DNA of 64,000 nucleotides from Halomonas sp. (GTDB lineage Bacteria; Pseudomonadota; Gammaproteobacteria; Pseudomonadales; Halomonadaceae): positions 248,001-312,000 of the forward strand of contig NZ_JAJUFQ010000002.1 in NCBI RefSeq assembly GCF_029263665.1, given 5' to 3'. Below, one piece after another: positions 47,961 to 57,863 of the stretch (the first letter of the stretch is position 1; every line of letters starts with the position of its first letter). Both the position numbers and the translations under genes were made by a program. The notes beneath the pieces are model-generated. The model saw only the letters and a program-made list of their open reading frames with translations, searched no databases and was not told the origin of the DNA.

Positions 47961-49870
47961 CCGGTCACCTGCTCATTGTTCGGTGTTGTTGCCACTTCCT
48001 TGATCAGATGACGTTTCTTCAAATAAATCAAAAGAATGGAAACAGCAGCAGGTGTCACACCAGAAATGCGTCCAGCCTGAGCCAACGTTGCAGGACGGGC
48101 ATCGTTGAGCTTCTGGCGAATTTCATGTGACAACCCTTCGATCGCGTTGTAATCCAGATCCCCGGGCAAGGCCATTGATTCATGGCGCTTGAGTTTGTCG
48201 ATTTCGTCCTGCTGACGATCGATATAGCCCTGATACTTGGCCTGGATCTGCACTTGCTCGGCAACTTGCTCGTCAGCGACAGCTTCTCCTACCAGACCAG
48301 CTACATCGTAGTAGGCCAGTTCCGGTCGCTTGAGCAGGTCCATCAGGTTGTATTCCCGAGACAAAGGCTTTCCTGTACTTGCTTCAACCTTGGCTGCCGC
48401 TGCCGTTCCCGGTTGAACCCAGGAAGCCTTGAGACGTGCGCTCTCGCTTTCAACCGCTTCGCGTTTGGCAGAAAAACTGGCCCACCGTTCATCATCGATC
48501 AAGCCCAGTTTGCGACCCTGTTCCGTCAGTCGCATGTCGGCATTGTCCTCACGCAGCAACAAGCGGTATTCCGCACGTGACGTGAACATGCGGTAAGGCT
48601 CTTTGGTGCCGAGAGTGATCAGGTCATCCACCAGCACGCCGAGATAAGCTTCGTCACGACGTGGACACCAGGCATCCTGCTCCTTGGCACGCAAGGCGGC
48701 ATTGAGACCAGCAAGCAGGCCTTGAGCTCCTGCTTCCTCGTATCCTGTAGTGCCATTGATCTGCCCTGCGAAAAACAGGTTGTGGATAAATCTGGTTTCC
48801 AGTGAATGCTTCAGATCACGGGGATCGAAGAAGTCGTACTCGATGGCATAACCCGGTCGGGTAATGTGCGCATTTTCCAGCCCCACCATAGAACGTACCA
48901 CCTTGAGCTGCACATCAAATGGCAATGACGTAGAGATACCATTTGGGTATAGCTCATGTGTATCAAGGCCTTCAGGTTCGATGAACACCTGATGGCTGGC
49001 CTTGTCGGCAAAACGATGCACCTTGTCCTCGATGGATGGGCAATAGCGCGGACCGACACCTTCGATGACACCGGAAAACATCGGTGAACGATCGAGGTTA
49101 TCGAAGATGATCTGGTGAGTCTGCTCATTGGTGTGAGCAATATGGCAACTGACCTGACGTGGATGCATCTCCCGCGAGCCGATATAGGACATCACCGGAG
49201 TCGGAGTATCCCCTGGCTGCTCCTCGAGCCTGGAGAAATCCACGCTCTTGGCATCAATACGAGGAGGAGTCCCTGTCTTCAGACGATCGACCCGGAACGG
49301 CAGTGCGCGCAGACGCTCAGCCAAGGCATTGGAAGGCGGGTCACCAGCACGGCCTCCCCGACTCTGCTGCAGGCCGATGTGGATAATCCCGCCGAGAAAG
49401 GTCCCTGTGCATAACACGACGGTTTCACTCATGAAACGGATGCCGGTTTCAGTGACTACGCCCCGCACAGTGTCATTTTCAACGACCAGGTCTCCAGCCG
49501 CCTGCTGGAACAGCGTCAGGTTGGGCTGGTTTTCCAGGATGTGGCGAATGGCTGCCTTGTAGCGAATGCGATCGGCTTGAGCCCGAGTAGCACGTACAGC
49601 AGGTCCTTTGCGCGCATTGAGCACACGAAACTGAATGCCCCCGAGGTCCGTTGCCAGACCCATGGCACCACCAAGCGCATCGATCTCCTTGACCAGGTGA
49701 CTCTTGCCAATCCCGCCAATGGCAGGATTACAGGACATTTGGCCCAGGGTTTCGATGTTGTGTGTCAGCAGCAGGGTCTGGCAACCCATGCGGGCAGAGG
49801 CCAGGGCAGCTTCCGTTCCAGCATGGCCACCGCCGATGACGATGACGTCAAAGCGGTCGGGATACTCCAA
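47957..49870 (-). CDS. mnmG: tRNA uridine 5-carboxymethylaminomethyl enzyme MnmG
   Basis: MnmG (GidA) works with MnmE to modify the wobble uridine of several tRNAs, using FAD. The 637-residue protein has the N-terminal FAD motif '[19 protein letters not shown]' (about 11-29) and family blocks '[20 protein letters not shown]', '[25 protein letters not shown]' and '[23 protein letters not shown]'. Its start borders the putative replication origin, the arrangement seen in many gammaproteobacteria. A perfect TGTGGATAA at 48781 is inside the coding sequence and explained by codons. Confidence 0.98.
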   Translation of the reverse strand: MEYPDRFDVIVIGGGHAGTEAALASARMGCQTLLLTHNIETLGQMSCNPAIGGIGKSHLVKEIDALGGAMGLATDLGGIQFRVLNARKGPAVRATRAQADRIRYKAAIRHILENQPNLTLFQQAAGDLVVENDTVRGVVTETGIRFMSETVVLCTGTFLGGIIHIGLQQSRGGRAGDPPSNALAERLRALPFRVDRLKTGTPPRIDAKSVDFSRLEEQPGDTPTPVMSYIGSREMHPRQVSCHIAHTNEQTHQIIFDNLDRSPMFSGVIEGVGPRYCPSIEDKVHRFADKASHQVFIEPEGLDTHELYPNGISTSLPFDVQLKVVRSMVGLENAHITRPGYAIEYDFFDPRDLKHSLETRFIHNLFFAGQINGTTGYEEAGAQGLLAGLNAALRAKEQDAWCPRRDEAYLGVLVDDLITLGTKEPYRMFTSRAEYRLLLREDNADMRLTEQGRKLGLIDDERWASFSAKREAVESESARLKASWVQPGTAAAAKVEASTGKPLSREYNLMDLLKRPELAYYDVAGLVGEAVADEQVAEQVQIQAKYQGYIDRQQDEIDKLKRHESMALPGDLDYNAIEGLSHEIRQKLNDARPATLAQAGRISGVTPAAVSILLIYLKKRHLIKEVATTPNNEQVTG

Positions 49871-50342
49871 GGTTCACCTCGTTTGGCGCTCAGGCGCCAG
49901 CGCAAAAATTAATAGTACATCAGGGATGTTCTGAAGATCAGCCGGCCAGTATACGCCCCTTGTGGGTAAACGTCAGGGTTTTCCACACCCAGGTTAGCCA
50001 GTTCCTCTCCTCTCTAATTAAACAATACGTATAAAAAGAAAGAAGTTCTGTTATGGTAGTTACTACTGTTGTGGGTAATTTCTGTGGAAAATCTAGTTTT
50101 TCCATTTAAAAACATAAAGATGAATTGTTTACAAAATTCTGGAGAAGAGGCCTATGAGCTGCGGACTCCCTGTCTTGATGCTGTGGATGAAACCCTTGGT
50201 TACCCACATCCGATAGGGTCCACCAGTTATCCACCGACCTCATGAGGACTTGTCACCGCAGAGGTGAACAAGAGACGAATTTGCCTGAAACCCGCATGAT
50301 AACTGGGATGGAGGAATAATCCCGGTTTTCTTATCCACAGGC
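49871..50342. other. Predicted chromosomal replication origin (oriC)
   Basis: The gap of about 560 bp upstream of mnmG is AT-rich and contains a cluster of DnaA-box-like 9-mers. These are TGTGGGTAA (49961, 50070), TTTTCCACA (49979), TGTGGAAAA (50083), TGTGGATGA (50182), TTACCCACA (50200), TTATCCACC (50227) and the consensus TTATCCACA (50331). AT-rich candidates for unwinding are at about 50016-50044 and 50092-50138. Location beside mnmG-rsmG-parAB agrees with oriC in related bacteria. No dnaA gene is in the window. Confidence 0.85.
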
Positions 50343-50376
50343 AAAAAAATCCCCTGTCGATAATCTCGCCAGGGGA
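50343..50376 (-). terminator. Terminator of the amino-acid ABC operon
   Basis: The inverted repeat TCCCCTG (50350-50356) / CAGGGGA (50370-50376) is followed on the minus strand by seven T residues (50349-50343). It lies between the ABC ATPase gene and oriC. Confidence 0.85.
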
Positions 50377-50432
50377 TCGAGGGGCTGCAGAGGTGGGTTT
50401 CACGTTCAATCCAGAGTGGGCCGACACTTCAT

Positions 50433-51221
50433 CTAATGTTTCAATACCCGGGAAAGAAAGGATTGTGTTCTTTCATTCTGGGGGTTGTCGAAGACTTCAT
50501 CAGGGCGCCCCTGCTCGACAATTTCACCCTGGTGGATATAGATCACTCTGTCGGCGACTTCCCGGGCAAACCCCATCTCATGGGTAACGATTATCATGGT
50601 CATGCCATCCCGAGCCAGCTCGCGCATGGCATCAAGCACTTCCCCTATCATCTCTGGATCCAGCGCCGAGGTTGGTTCATCAAACAACATCAGCCGCGGT
50701 TCCATGGCCAAGGCCCGGGCCAGGGCGACGCGTTGCTGCTGGCCTCCTGAAAGCTGAGAGGGGTACTTGTCCGCCTGGTCGCGAATGCCAACCCTATCCA
50801 GAAGCCGTTCGGCAATTTCCATTGCCTGCGGCATAGCCATGCCTTTCACCTTGGTAGGAGCCAGGGTGATGTTGTCGCGCACGTTAAGGTGAGGAAAAAG
50901 GTTGAACTGCTGGAACACCATGCCAACTTCCGTGCGAATGGTCTGCAGAGCACGGCTGGCCTTGCCATAGGGCCGCAGGTCGTGGCCATCGACACGCAAC
51001 TGGCCTTGCTGGAACTCTTCCAGGCCATTGATGCAGCGGATCAGAGTGGATTTACCGGAGCCACTGGCGCCGATGATGACGACAACTTCACCGTGGCTGA
51101 CGTCGAGATCGATATTCTTCAATACATGGTGGGCACCATAGTACTTGTTCAATTTGCGCAGTCTGACGATGGATTCACCGTCTCTGTGAGCTGTTGCGCT
51201 AGTGCTGAGTGCATGACTCAT
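50433..51221 (-). CDS. Polar amino-acid ABC transporter ATP-binding protein (GlnQ/HisP-like)
   Basis: The 262-residue ATPase has Walker A '[19 protein letters not shown]' near 50-68, Q-loop '[21 protein letters not shown]', signature '[19 protein letters not shown]' and Walker B '[20 protein letters not shown]'. The pattern is that of the polar amino-acid transporter ATPases. It is the last gene of a three-gene unit (binding protein, permease, ATPase), 49 bp after the permease. A T-tailed hairpin follows. The substrate (glutamine, glutamate, arginine or similar) is not decided by the sequence. Confidence 0.93.
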   Translation of the reverse strand: MSHALSTSATAHRDGESIVRLRKLNKYYGAHHVLKNIDLDVSHGEVVVIIGASGSGKSTLIRCINGLEEFQQGQLRVDGHDLRPYGKASRALQTIRTEVGMVFQQFNLFPHLNVRDNITLAPTKVKGMAMPQAMEIAERLLDRVGIRDQADKYPSQLSGGQQQRVALARALAMEPRLMLFDEPTSALDPEMIGEVLDAMRELARDGMTMIIVTHEMGFAREVADRVIYIHQGEIVEQGRPDEVFDNPQNERTQSFLSRVLKH

Positions 51222-51270
51222 GTCGTGTTGTCCTGTCGTTGAGACCGTTGAAGTAGTGAGGTCCAGTGGG

Positions 51271-51939
51271 TTATTGGCCGACTAATCCCCTGCGTTCCAG
51301 CAAACGCAGGAGCAAGGACAGGGTTAAGGTGATGGCCAGGTACATCAGAGCCACCATCAGGTATACCTCCAGAGCAGTGAAGGTGGTGGCAATATAGATC
51401 TGGCCTTGGCGAACCAGCTCCCCTACGCCTATGACGGCGAACAGAGAGGTGTCCTTGATGCTGATGATGCCTTGGTTTCCCAATGCGGGAATCATGCGTC
51501 GGAAAGCCTGGGGCCAGATGATGTAACGGAAGGTATTCAAGCGCGACAGGCCCAGAGACAGGCCCGCCTCACGTTGACCTCGTTCGATGGATTGGATGCC
51601 TCCACGCACGACTTCAGAGATATAGGCTCCGGAATTGACGGCAATGGCAGCAATACCGGCTGTAAGCGGGCCAATGTGACCGATCACGTCGGAAAGGCCG
51701 TAGAAGATGAACAGGACCTGGACCAGCACCGGAGTGCCACGGAATATTTCGATATAGACGATGGCGGGAACACGTAGCCAGCGACTGGGAGATATTCGCA
51801 ACAGGCCAAAGAAGATGCCGATGAAGAAGCCGATGGCCAGACCGACGATGGAGATCAGCAGTGTATAGGGAATGCCTGTCAGCAGATGGGGAATGGAGGA
51901 CAATGCTGCCGACCAGTCGAATGTAAAGTTGGAGTTCAC
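51271..51939 (-). CDS. Polar amino-acid ABC transporter permease
   Basis: The 222-residue inner-membrane permease of the HisM/GlnP class has about five hydrophobic segments. The class motif '[21 protein letters not shown]' (about 60-80) and the EAA loop '[36 protein letters not shown]' are clear. The start is GTG at 51939 with a GGGAGA site. Only one permease gene is present, so it probably works as a homodimer. It follows the binding-protein gene after a hairpin that may limit its expression. Confidence 0.93.
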   Translation of the reverse strand: MNSNFTFDWSAALSSIPHLLTGIPYTLLISIVGLAIGFFIGIFFGLLRISPSRWLRVPAIVYIEIFRGTPVLVQVLFIFYGLSDVIGHIGPLTAGIAAIAVNSGAYISEVVRGGIQSIERGQREAGLSLGLSRLNTFRYIIWPQAFRRMIPALGNQGIISIKDTSLFAVIGVGELVRQGQIYIATTFTALEVYLMVALMYLAITLTLSLLLRLLERRGLVGQ

Positions 51940-51981
51940 TCAGGATCTCCCTCGAGCAGTAGAGTCAGGGAAAATGCAAAG

Positions 51982-52005
51982 AGGGCCGGATGATGATCCG
52001 GCCCT
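51982..52005 (-). terminator. Intra-operon hairpin (attenuator-like)
   Basis: A perfect 10-bp stem AGGGCCGGAT / ATCCGGCCCT with loop GATG lies between the binding-protein and permease genes. On the minus strand it is followed by CTTTGCATTTTC, a weak T tract. Such hairpins often let the periplasmic binding protein be made in excess over the membrane parts. Confidence 0.7.
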
Positions 52006-52057
52006 TTCGCTTCTTTCACAGGTATCACGTTAGAACCTCGATGTGACGAGAGTGGAA

Positions 52058-52813
52058 TCACTCGTCGCCAGAGGAACCAAACCACTTGGCGTGTATGCTG
52101 TCGTAGGTACCGTCTTCCTTCATGGACGCCAGGGCCTCGTTGACAGGCTTGACCCATTCGCTGTCCTTGGTGAAGACGATGCCGTATTGCTGCCCCTCGT
52201 AGAGAGGGCCTACGACCTTGACCTTGTCCTTGCCTCGTGTCTGGGAGAAGTAGCCGACATTGGGAGCATCATAGAAGACGGCATCGACACTGCCGCCAAG
52301 CAAGGCCATGTACATGTCAGCAGAGCCTGGGTAAGGCGTGATGGTCGATGTTTCTCCGAGCGTTTCCTGCAGGTAGTCGAAGCTGGTGGAGCCAATCTTG
52401 GTGCCCACGCGCATGCCTGACAGGTCATCTATGCTGGTGACATCCTCCTGGTCGGCCTTGACCAGGATTTGTAGACCACTGTCGTAATAAGGATCGGAGA
52501 AGTCGACGATCTTGGCTCGTTCATCGGTGATCGTGATACCGGCAATGGCAATGTCCACGTTACCGGTTTGAACTGCGGGAATGATGCCATTGAAATCCAT
52601 GGTGCGGACTTCGTAGTCGAAACCGGCCCGTTCGCTCAATTCCGCAATGATATCCATGTCAAATCCAACCATTTCGCCGGATTCCTGGTCCATCATCTCG
52701 AAGGGGACGAAGCTGGGATCAGTGGCGACGGTCAGGGTTTCGGAATGTGCAAGGCCAGCGCCCGCGATCATCATCACTGCTGCGAGAGCCGTGGAAGTCA
52801 GTGCGGTTTTCAT
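52058..52813 (-). CDS. Periplasmic amino-acid binding protein (GlnH-like)
   Basis: This solute-binding protein of family 3 has 251 residues from the ATG at 52813. The signal peptide is MKTALTSTALAAVMMIAGAGLAHS. The mature protein has 'LTVATDPSFVPFEMMDQESGEMVGFDMDIIAEL', the family N-terminal lobe, then 'VDIAIAGITITDERAKIVDFSDPYYDSGLQILVK', which contains the ligand-contact region. It ends 'NEALASMKEDGTYDSIHAKWFG'. Its style is closest to glutamine-binding GlnH. The mature protein is acidic, which would suit a halophile's periplasm. It heads the three-gene ABC unit. Confidence 0.93.
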   Translation of the reverse strand: MKTALTSTALAAVMMIAGAGLAHSETLTVATDPSFVPFEMMDQESGEMVGFDMDIIAELSERAGFDYEVRTMDFNGIIPAVQTGNVDIAIAGITITDERAKIVDFSDPYYDSGLQILVKADQEDVTSIDDLSGMRVGTKIGSTSFDYLQETLGETSTITPYPGSADMYMALLGGSVDAVFYDAPNVGYFSQTRGKDKVKVVGPLYEGQQYGIVFTKDSEWVKPVNEALASMKEDGTYDSIHAKWFGSSGDE

Positions 52814-52955
52814 GGGGGGTCCCCTGTTGGAGTTATTGTCGAATACCCCAACTACCATGGCTGACTTGAGATAAAAGGGTCAAGTTACATAAATTTTCAA
52901 TAGGGCGAAAATCGTGGCCATTTCAAGGCCAGAAAGCCAGCAAGTAAGTACTCGC

Positions 52956-53309
52956 TTACACCATGAAAGAGGCGCCGCAGCCACAAGTGCTGGTGGCATT
53001 GGGGTTCTGAACCAGGAAGCGTGCGCCTGCGAGGCCTTCTTCATAGTCTATGGTGGAGCCGACAAGATACTGGTAGGAAAGGGGATCGATCACCAGTGAC
53101 ACATCGCCAAAAGGGATTTCGGTATCATCGTCATTGATGGCATCGGCTACGTCGAAGCCATACTGAAAACCAGAACACCCCCCTCCTGTGACGTAGACAC
53201 GCAGGGAAAGACGGTCGTTGCCTTCATCGGCCTTGAGGGCCTGCAGGCGGCGACGTGCGTTGTCTGACAGCATCAGAGGCGTGGGAATGAAGGATTCGGC
53301 ACCGCTCAT
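52956..53309 (-). CDS. erpA: Iron-sulfur cluster insertion protein ErpA
   Basis: This A-type Fe-S carrier delivers clusters to apo-enzymes, in E. coli including IspG. The 117-residue protein has the three conserved cysteines: one in '[14 protein letters not shown]' and two in the C-terminal 'TCGCGASF'. The N-terminal extension [18 protein letters not shown] fits ErpA more than IscA. It sits downstream of argC in the same direction. An A-type carrier of the SufA/IscA kind is less likely because no isc or suf genes are adjacent. Confidence 0.94.
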   Translation of the reverse strand: MSGAESFIPTPLMLSDNARRRLQALKADEGNDRLSLRVYVTGGGCSGFQYGFDVADAINDDDTEIPFGDVSLVIDPLSYQYLVGSTIDYEEGLAGARFLVQNPNATSTCGCGASFMV

Positions 53310-53394
53310 GGTCGAGCTCCGGAAATCGGTGAATGGCGATCAACACCGTATTATCCGGAATTCCCACTAATTTGGTCAACTTTATCCTGCTGAT

Positions 53395-53420
53395 CGCCTC
53401 CTATCAGACGACAGGAGGCG
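53395..53420 (-). terminator. Possible hairpin after argC
   Basis: An 8-bp stem CGCCTCCT / AGGAGGCG with a 10-nt loop lies 25 bp after the argC stop. It has no T tract, so it is only a weak terminator candidate. Confidence 0.4.
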
Positions 53421-53444
53421 GCCAGGCCCGGCGTGATCGCTTGA

Positions 53445-54479
53445 TCAGGGCATGATGGCCGGAGCATCGAGACCTGCAGTCTCATCGAAGCCAAACATCA
53501 AGTTCAAGTTATGCACAGCCTGACCTGAAGCTCCCTTGACCAGATTGTCGATCACTGAAAGCACGATCACGGTATCGCCGTCGCCAGGGCGGTGAATGGC
53601 CAGGCGGCACATGTTGGCACCCTTGACGCTACGCGTTTCCGGGTGACTGCCGGGAGGCATCACGTCGACAAAGGGTTCATTGGCATAGCGTTCTTCGAAG
53701 TGTTTCTGCAAGTCTTCGGGTTCACTGGTCAGACGCCCATACAGCGTCGCGTGAATACCGCGGATCATCGGCGTCAGGTGAGGCACAAAGGTCAGACCGA
53801 CTTCATTGCCAGCCGCATCTCCCAGGCCTTGACGAATTTCCGGTAGATGCCGGTGCCCCGATGCACCATAGGCCTTGAGGGACTCACTGGCTTCAGCCAA
53901 CAGAGATGGTACCTTGGCACCTCGCCCGGCACCTGTGACGCCGGACTTGCAGTCGGCGATCAGGTGTTGTGGGTCGATCAAGCCGGCCTCGAGCAATGGC
54001 AGGAAGCCGAGCTGCACGGCAGTGGGATAACAGCCGGGAACCGCGATCAGGCGTGAAGAGCGGATACGTTCACGATTGACTTCAGGCAGGCCATAGACAG
54101 CTTCCCCAAGCAACTCAGGAGCGCCATGAGGCTGGCCGTACCACTCAGCCCAAAGCTTCGCATCGCGTATACGGAAGTCGGCTGACAAGTCGATGATACG
54201 AGTGCCCTGCTCCAGCAGTTCTCCAGCCAGAGCATGAGCAACGCCATGAGGCGTGGCAAAGAACACGGCATCGCACTTGCCCAGGCGTACCGGGTCGGGC
54301 TCAGAGAAGCGCAGTTCATCGTAGTGACCACGCAGGTTGGGATACAGATCGCAGACCCCCAGGCCCGACTCGCTTCGGGAGGTGATGGCCTCGACTTCGA
54401 CATGGGGGTGACGTGCCAGAAGCCTGAGCAGTTCGACGCCGGTATAGCCAGTACCGCCGACAATTCCAACCTTGATCAC
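53445..54479 (-). CDS. argC: N-acetyl-gamma-glutamyl-phosphate reductase ArgC
   Basis: ArgC performs the NADPH-dependent third step of arginine synthesis. From GTG at 54479, which has AGGAG eight bases upstream, the product has 344 residues, the normal size. The NADP motif is '[22 protein letters not shown]', and the catalytic Cys is in '[15 protein letters not shown]' near residue 150. The C-terminal '[15 protein letters not shown]' is a family signature. The track's start (54626) would run through the divergent promoter of the clc gene. No other arg gene is adjacent. Confidence 0.97.
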   Translation of the reverse strand: MIKVGIVGGTGYTGVELLRLLARHPHVEVEAITSRSESGLGVCDLYPNLRGHYDELRFSEPDPVRLGKCDAVFFATPHGVAHALAGELLEQGTRIIDLSADFRIRDAKLWAEWYGQPHGAPELLGEAVYGLPEVNRERIRSSRLIAVPGCYPTAVQLGFLPLLEAGLIDPQHLIADCKSGVTGAGRGAKVPSLLAEASESLKAYGASGHRHLPEIRQGLGDAAGNEVGLTFVPHLTPMIRGIHATLYGRLTSEPEDLQKHFEERYANEPFVDVMPPGSHPETRSVKGANMCRLAIHRPGDGDTVIVLSVIDNLVKGASGQAVHNLNLMFGFDETAGLDAPAIMP

Positions 54480-54575
54480 TTGGGTGCTCCTGTATATGGG
54501 GACATCATTCGCTCTATGATACACAAGGGTAACACCGCTTAAGGAAACTCTTGTTCTTAGATCAAGGAAAGTTCT

Positions 54576-56519
54576 GTGCCACGTATCCGTCTGTCGGGCT
54601 TCAGTCTTGATACCTTCCGTCGACAATTGGCAAATGTCGACGCGCTTCCGCAGCTATGCGTTCTAGGCGTATTGAGTGGATTGATCACTGGTAGCTTCAT
54701 GGTGTTGTTTCGTTCCTTGCTGATGCTGGGAGCTGTCGTTTTCATGCCCCATGGCGATCCGGAAGCCTTCGAGCAACTGTCAAGAACGGTACGTGTGCTG
54801 CTGCCGATCCTGGCGGTCTTCGTGATCGGTATACTGCTCTGGCGGCAACCTGCTGCTGCTCGCAAGGTGGGAGTAGGCCATGTCATCGAGCGATTGACCG
54901 ACCATCAGGGACGCTTTCCCATGCGTAACTGGATCAACCAATGGTGGATCGGTGCCTTGTCAGTGATGGGGGGACTTTCCGCGGGGCGAGAGGGACCGGC
55001 GATTCATCTTGGTGCAGCGGCTTCCAGCGGCATGGGGGAACTGCTCAGGCTACCGCATAACAGTCTTCGGGTCTTGGTGGCCTGTGGCACTGCGGCAGGC
55101 ATTTCGGCCTCCTTCAATACCCCGATTGCCGGGGTCATCTTCGCCATGGAAGTGGTGATGATGGAATACACCATCGTCGGTTTCATGCCTGTCATTCTGG
55201 CCGCTTGCATGGCCGCAGTGATATCTCAGCTGGTCTATGGTTCTGAGCCAGCCTTCGCTGTACCCGAATTGGCGATGGGGTCGCTGTTCAATTTCTACTG
55301 GATCGTCATCATGGCCTTTGGCATAGGCCTCCTGGCAGGATTGTTCCTGCATGTCGCGCGCAGTGCGCGCGTTGCCAGCTTGCCCATGTGGTTGCGCTTT
55401 GCCCTGGTGGCAGCGATGGCTGCTGCATTGGCCTGGAGTTATCCCCAGGTACAGGGGATTGGCTATGACAGCCTTTCTGATGCCTTGTTTGGCAAATTGA
55501 CCGTGGATGTATTGGTAGCCTTGGCGTTAGGCAAGCTGTTGCTCACGGCCTTCTCTGTGGCTTGTGGTGTACCGGTGAGCATCATAGGGCCAGTACTAGT
55601 GATAGGCGCTGCTGCCGGGGCACTGATGGGGCTGTTTGGCGTCTGGCTATGGCCGGGTAAAGCTGCCGATCCCGGGCTCTTCGCCATGATCGGCATGGCG
55701 GCGATGATGGGAGCCGTATTGCAGGCACCTTTGGCAGCACTGATGGCGTTGCTTGAATTGACACACCATCCGCATATTCTCTTGCCTGGCATGTTGGCTG
55801 TGGTGGTTTCTGGGCTTACGACACGTCAACTGTGTCGTTGTGATGGGATATTTATCAACATCAAGCGCAAGGGCATGCATCCGTTGCAACACCCTTTGAT
55901 GCAGGCTTTGTCTCGAGTATCGGTGCCTGCGGTCATGGAACGCAGCATTGTGCGCACCCGGCGTCGGATCGACAGGGGGCAGGCCAAGTCTTTGCTTGAA
56001 AGCAATCCCATGTGGATCCTGATCGAGCGTTCCACTGATGACAAGCCTACCTTGGCACTGAAAGCGGCAGATCTGGCGCTATGGTTGATGGAGCTGGAAA
56101 ACAAGCATGCCATCCCTTCTTCTGAGCAGGGACATGGGCAGAAGAAGGATTCCAGAGAAAAGGCCAGGCCGCCCCTGACATCTGCGGAGGATGAGGAGAT
56201 CATGGACATTGTCTCTCACGATGAGAGCGAAGATAGGAGTGGGAATCAGGAGCGTGCCGAAGATGGGGAAGGCGACGAGAGCAAGGACAGCGAGGCCGAG
56301 ACGTTGGATCTGCTGGAAATCCCTGGGCACCGTATGGACCTGGCAGCCATCTCTCTGCAGGCAACACTGTCGGAGGCTTTGATTGTACTCAATGAACGCA
56401 AGGTAGATGGGCTATACGTAGAGCACGGTTATCATGCTAGGCAGAAGAGAATTTCCGGTATCATCACTCGAGAGGCAATCGAGGCGTACTATCGCATTTC
56501 TGATTCATCCACAGCCTGA
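54576..56519 (+). CDS. ClC-family chloride channel/antiporter with split, acid-rich CBS region
   Basis: This membrane protein has 647 residues. Residues 1-430 form a ClC pore domain: the '[14 protein letters not shown]' motif with the gating Glu, '[18 protein letters not shown]', and '[22 protein letters not shown]', where the usual GxFxP filter motif is altered. The cytoplasmic tail resembles a CBS module ([20 protein letters not shown] ... [16 protein letters not shown]). It is interrupted by a linker of about 75 residues very rich in Asp, Glu, Ser and Lys. The start is GTG at 54576 with AAGGA upstream. ClC proteins move Cl- alone or exchange it for H+. Confidence 0.9.
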   Translation: MPRIRLSGFSLDTFRRQLANVDALPQLCVLGVLSGLITGSFMVLFRSLLMLGAVVFMPHGDPEAFEQLSRTVRVLLPILAVFVIGILLWRQPAAARKVGVGHVIERLTDHQGRFPMRNWINQWWIGALSVMGGLSAGREGPAIHLGAAASSGMGELLRLPHNSLRVLVACGTAAGISASFNTPIAGVIFAMEVVMMEYTIVGFMPVILAACMAAVISQLVYGSEPAFAVPELAMGSLFNFYWIVIMAFGIGLLAGLFLHVARSARVASLPMWLRFALVAAMAAALAWSYPQVQGIGYDSLSDALFGKLTVDVLVALALGKLLLTAFSVACGVPVSIIGPVLVIGAAAGALMGLFGVWLWPGKAADPGLFAMIGMAAMMGAVLQAPLAALMALLELTHHPHILLPGMLAVVVSGLTTRQLCRCDGIFINIKRKGMHPLQHPLMQALSRVSVPAVMERSIVRTRRRIDRGQAKSLLESNPMWILIERSTDDKPTLALKAADLALWLMELENKHAIPSSEQGHGQKKDSREKARPPLTSAEDEEIMDIVSHDESEDRSGNQERAEDGEGDESKDSEAETLDLLEIPGHRMDLAAISLQATLSEALIVLNERKVDGLYVEHGYHARQKRISGIITREAIEAYYRISDSSTA

Positions 56520-56528
56520 GGAGCCAGT

Positions 56529-56960
56529 ATGTACCTGTGGATAAAAGCTTTTCACCTGATGGCCGTGGTAGCTTGGTTTGCTGCCCTGTTCTATCTGCCC
56601 CGTCTGTTCGTGTATCACGCCATGGCTCGGGACAAAGGCGAATACACCAGCATGGACACTTTCAAGGTCATGGAGCGCAAGCTCTATCGCGGCATCATGA
56701 CGCCCTCCATGGTGGTGTCTCTGCTCCTTGGGATCGCTCTACTATGGCTCAATCCGGCATGGCTACATATGGGCTGGTTGCATGCCAAGCTTTTCGCTGT
56801 CCTGCTGCTGATTGCCTATCATCACGTCTGCTTGATCTACATGAAGCAACTAGCGGAAGATCGCTGCCAGCGAAGCCACAAGTTTTTTCGTATATTCAAT
56901 GAGTTACCGGTTTTAATGCTGGTGGCTATTGTCATCCTTGTTGTGGTGAAGCCGTTTTGA
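56529..56960 (+). CDS. hemJ: Protoporphyrinogen IX oxidase HemJ
   Basis: HemJ is the membrane-bound, haem-containing enzyme that oxidises protoporphyrinogen IX in many bacteria lacking HemG/HemY. The 143-residue product has four hydrophobic helices. The N-terminal 'WIKAFHLMAVVAWFAALFYLPRLFVYH' contains the conserved His, and 'LHAKLFAVLLLIAYHHVC' and '[23 protein letters not shown]' contain the conserved Lys/His and NE(L/I)P motifs. A GAGGAG site precedes the ATG. It overlaps thiD by a few bases, and hemL follows, so a haem-biosynthesis role fits its context. Confidence 0.95.
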   Translation: MYLWIKAFHLMAVVAWFAALFYLPRLFVYHAMARDKGEYTSMDTFKVMERKLYRGIMTPSMVVSLLLGIALLWLNPAWLHMGWLHAKLFAVLLLIAYHHVCLIYMKQLAEDRCQRSHKFFRIFNELPVLMLVAIVILVVVKPF

Positions 56961-57808
56961 CTGCTCTTAACATGAACTGGCAACCCAACCTACCCGGGGT
57001 CCTGGTATTGGCCGGACATGATCCCACGGGAGGAGCAGGGATTATTGCAGACTCCGAAAGCGTCTCTGCTTGCGGTGGTTGGGCCTTGACGATTCCGACC
57101 GCTCTGACCGTACAGGACTGCGATAATGTATTGGCGGTTTCGCCGGTACCCGCAGAAGGTATTCTGCAGGCTGCTGCGGCACTGGAGGCCATTCCGGTGT
57201 CTGCCATCAAGATAGGATTGATTGCTGATATTGACGTGCTGGATGCGGTGGTCGATGTCGTACGTACTCGCCCGGGCATTCCTGTCGTGGCAGACCCGGT
57301 ATTGCGCGCTGGAGGTGGCTGCGATCTGGCAACTCAGGAACTGATCGATGCTTATTGCGAGCGCTTGTTGCCTTGGGTCGACATCCTGACACCCAATCGG
57401 CACGAATTGGCGCGTCTGGCTGGAAAGGATTATCACGACGATACCGAGCGTGCGGTGAGCTTGATGCGCCAAGGCTGTCAGGCCCTGTTGGTGACGGGGA
57501 CCGATGAGCCTCTGGAGCAGGTGGCGAAGGACAAGGTAGCCCACACGCTGCATGCACCTGATGTGGATCGTCAATGGACCTGGCCGCGTCTCGATGGCCG
57601 CTACCATGGCTCTGGTTGTACCCTGGCGTCTGCGCTGGCTACACGCTTGGCCGCGGGTGAATCCCTGATTCGGGCCTGTGAACAGGCCCAGGTGTTTACC
57701 TGGCAAGCGTTGGCCCACGGCTGGCAGGCTGGCAGCGGGCAATACCTGCCTCGTCGTTTGTGGCAGATGCCTGCTCCATGCTTTTCCATGGACGAGGTCG
57801 GGTTATGA
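56957..57808 (+). CDS. thiD: Hydroxymethylpyrimidine/phosphomethylpyrimidine kinase ThiD
   Basis: ThiD phosphorylates HMP and HMP-phosphate on the way to thiamine. The product (283 aa, or 278 from the ATG at 56972) is a ribokinase-fold enzyme with '[35 protein letters not shown]' near the start, '[14 protein letters not shown]' and the C-terminal anion-hole motif '[18 protein letters not shown]'. The TTG at 56957 overlaps the hemJ stop and would couple translation; the ATG at 56972 lacks a clear ribosome site. Only a thiD gene is present here; no other thi gene is adjacent. Confidence 0.92.
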   Translation: MTALNMNWQPNLPGVLVLAGHDPTGGAGIIADSESVSACGGWALTIPTALTVQDCDNVLAVSPVPAEGILQAAAALEAIPVSAIKIGLIADIDVLDAVVDVVRTRPGIPVVADPVLRAGGGCDLATQELIDAYCERLLPWVDILTPNRHELARLAGKDYHDDTERAVSLMRQGCQALLVTGTDEPLEQVAKDKVAHTLHAPDVDRQWTWPRLDGRYHGSGCTLASALATRLAAGESLIRACEQAQVFTWQALAHGWQAGSGQYLPRRLWQMPAPCFSMDEVGL

Positions 57809-57843
57809 TGAGGCCAAAGAATTATCCCGTGCTTTTCACAGAG

Positions 57844-57852
57844 TTATCCACA
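57844..57852 (+). promoter_or_regulatory. Consensus DnaA box in the hemL leader
   Basis: TTATCCACA, a perfect match to the DnaA 9-mer, ends directly before the hemL ribosome site and 11 bp before the ATG. It is non-coding, about 7.5 kb from the predicted oriC. Whether DnaA binds here is not known. Confidence 0.5.
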
Positions 57853-57863
57853 AAGAGGTTTTC

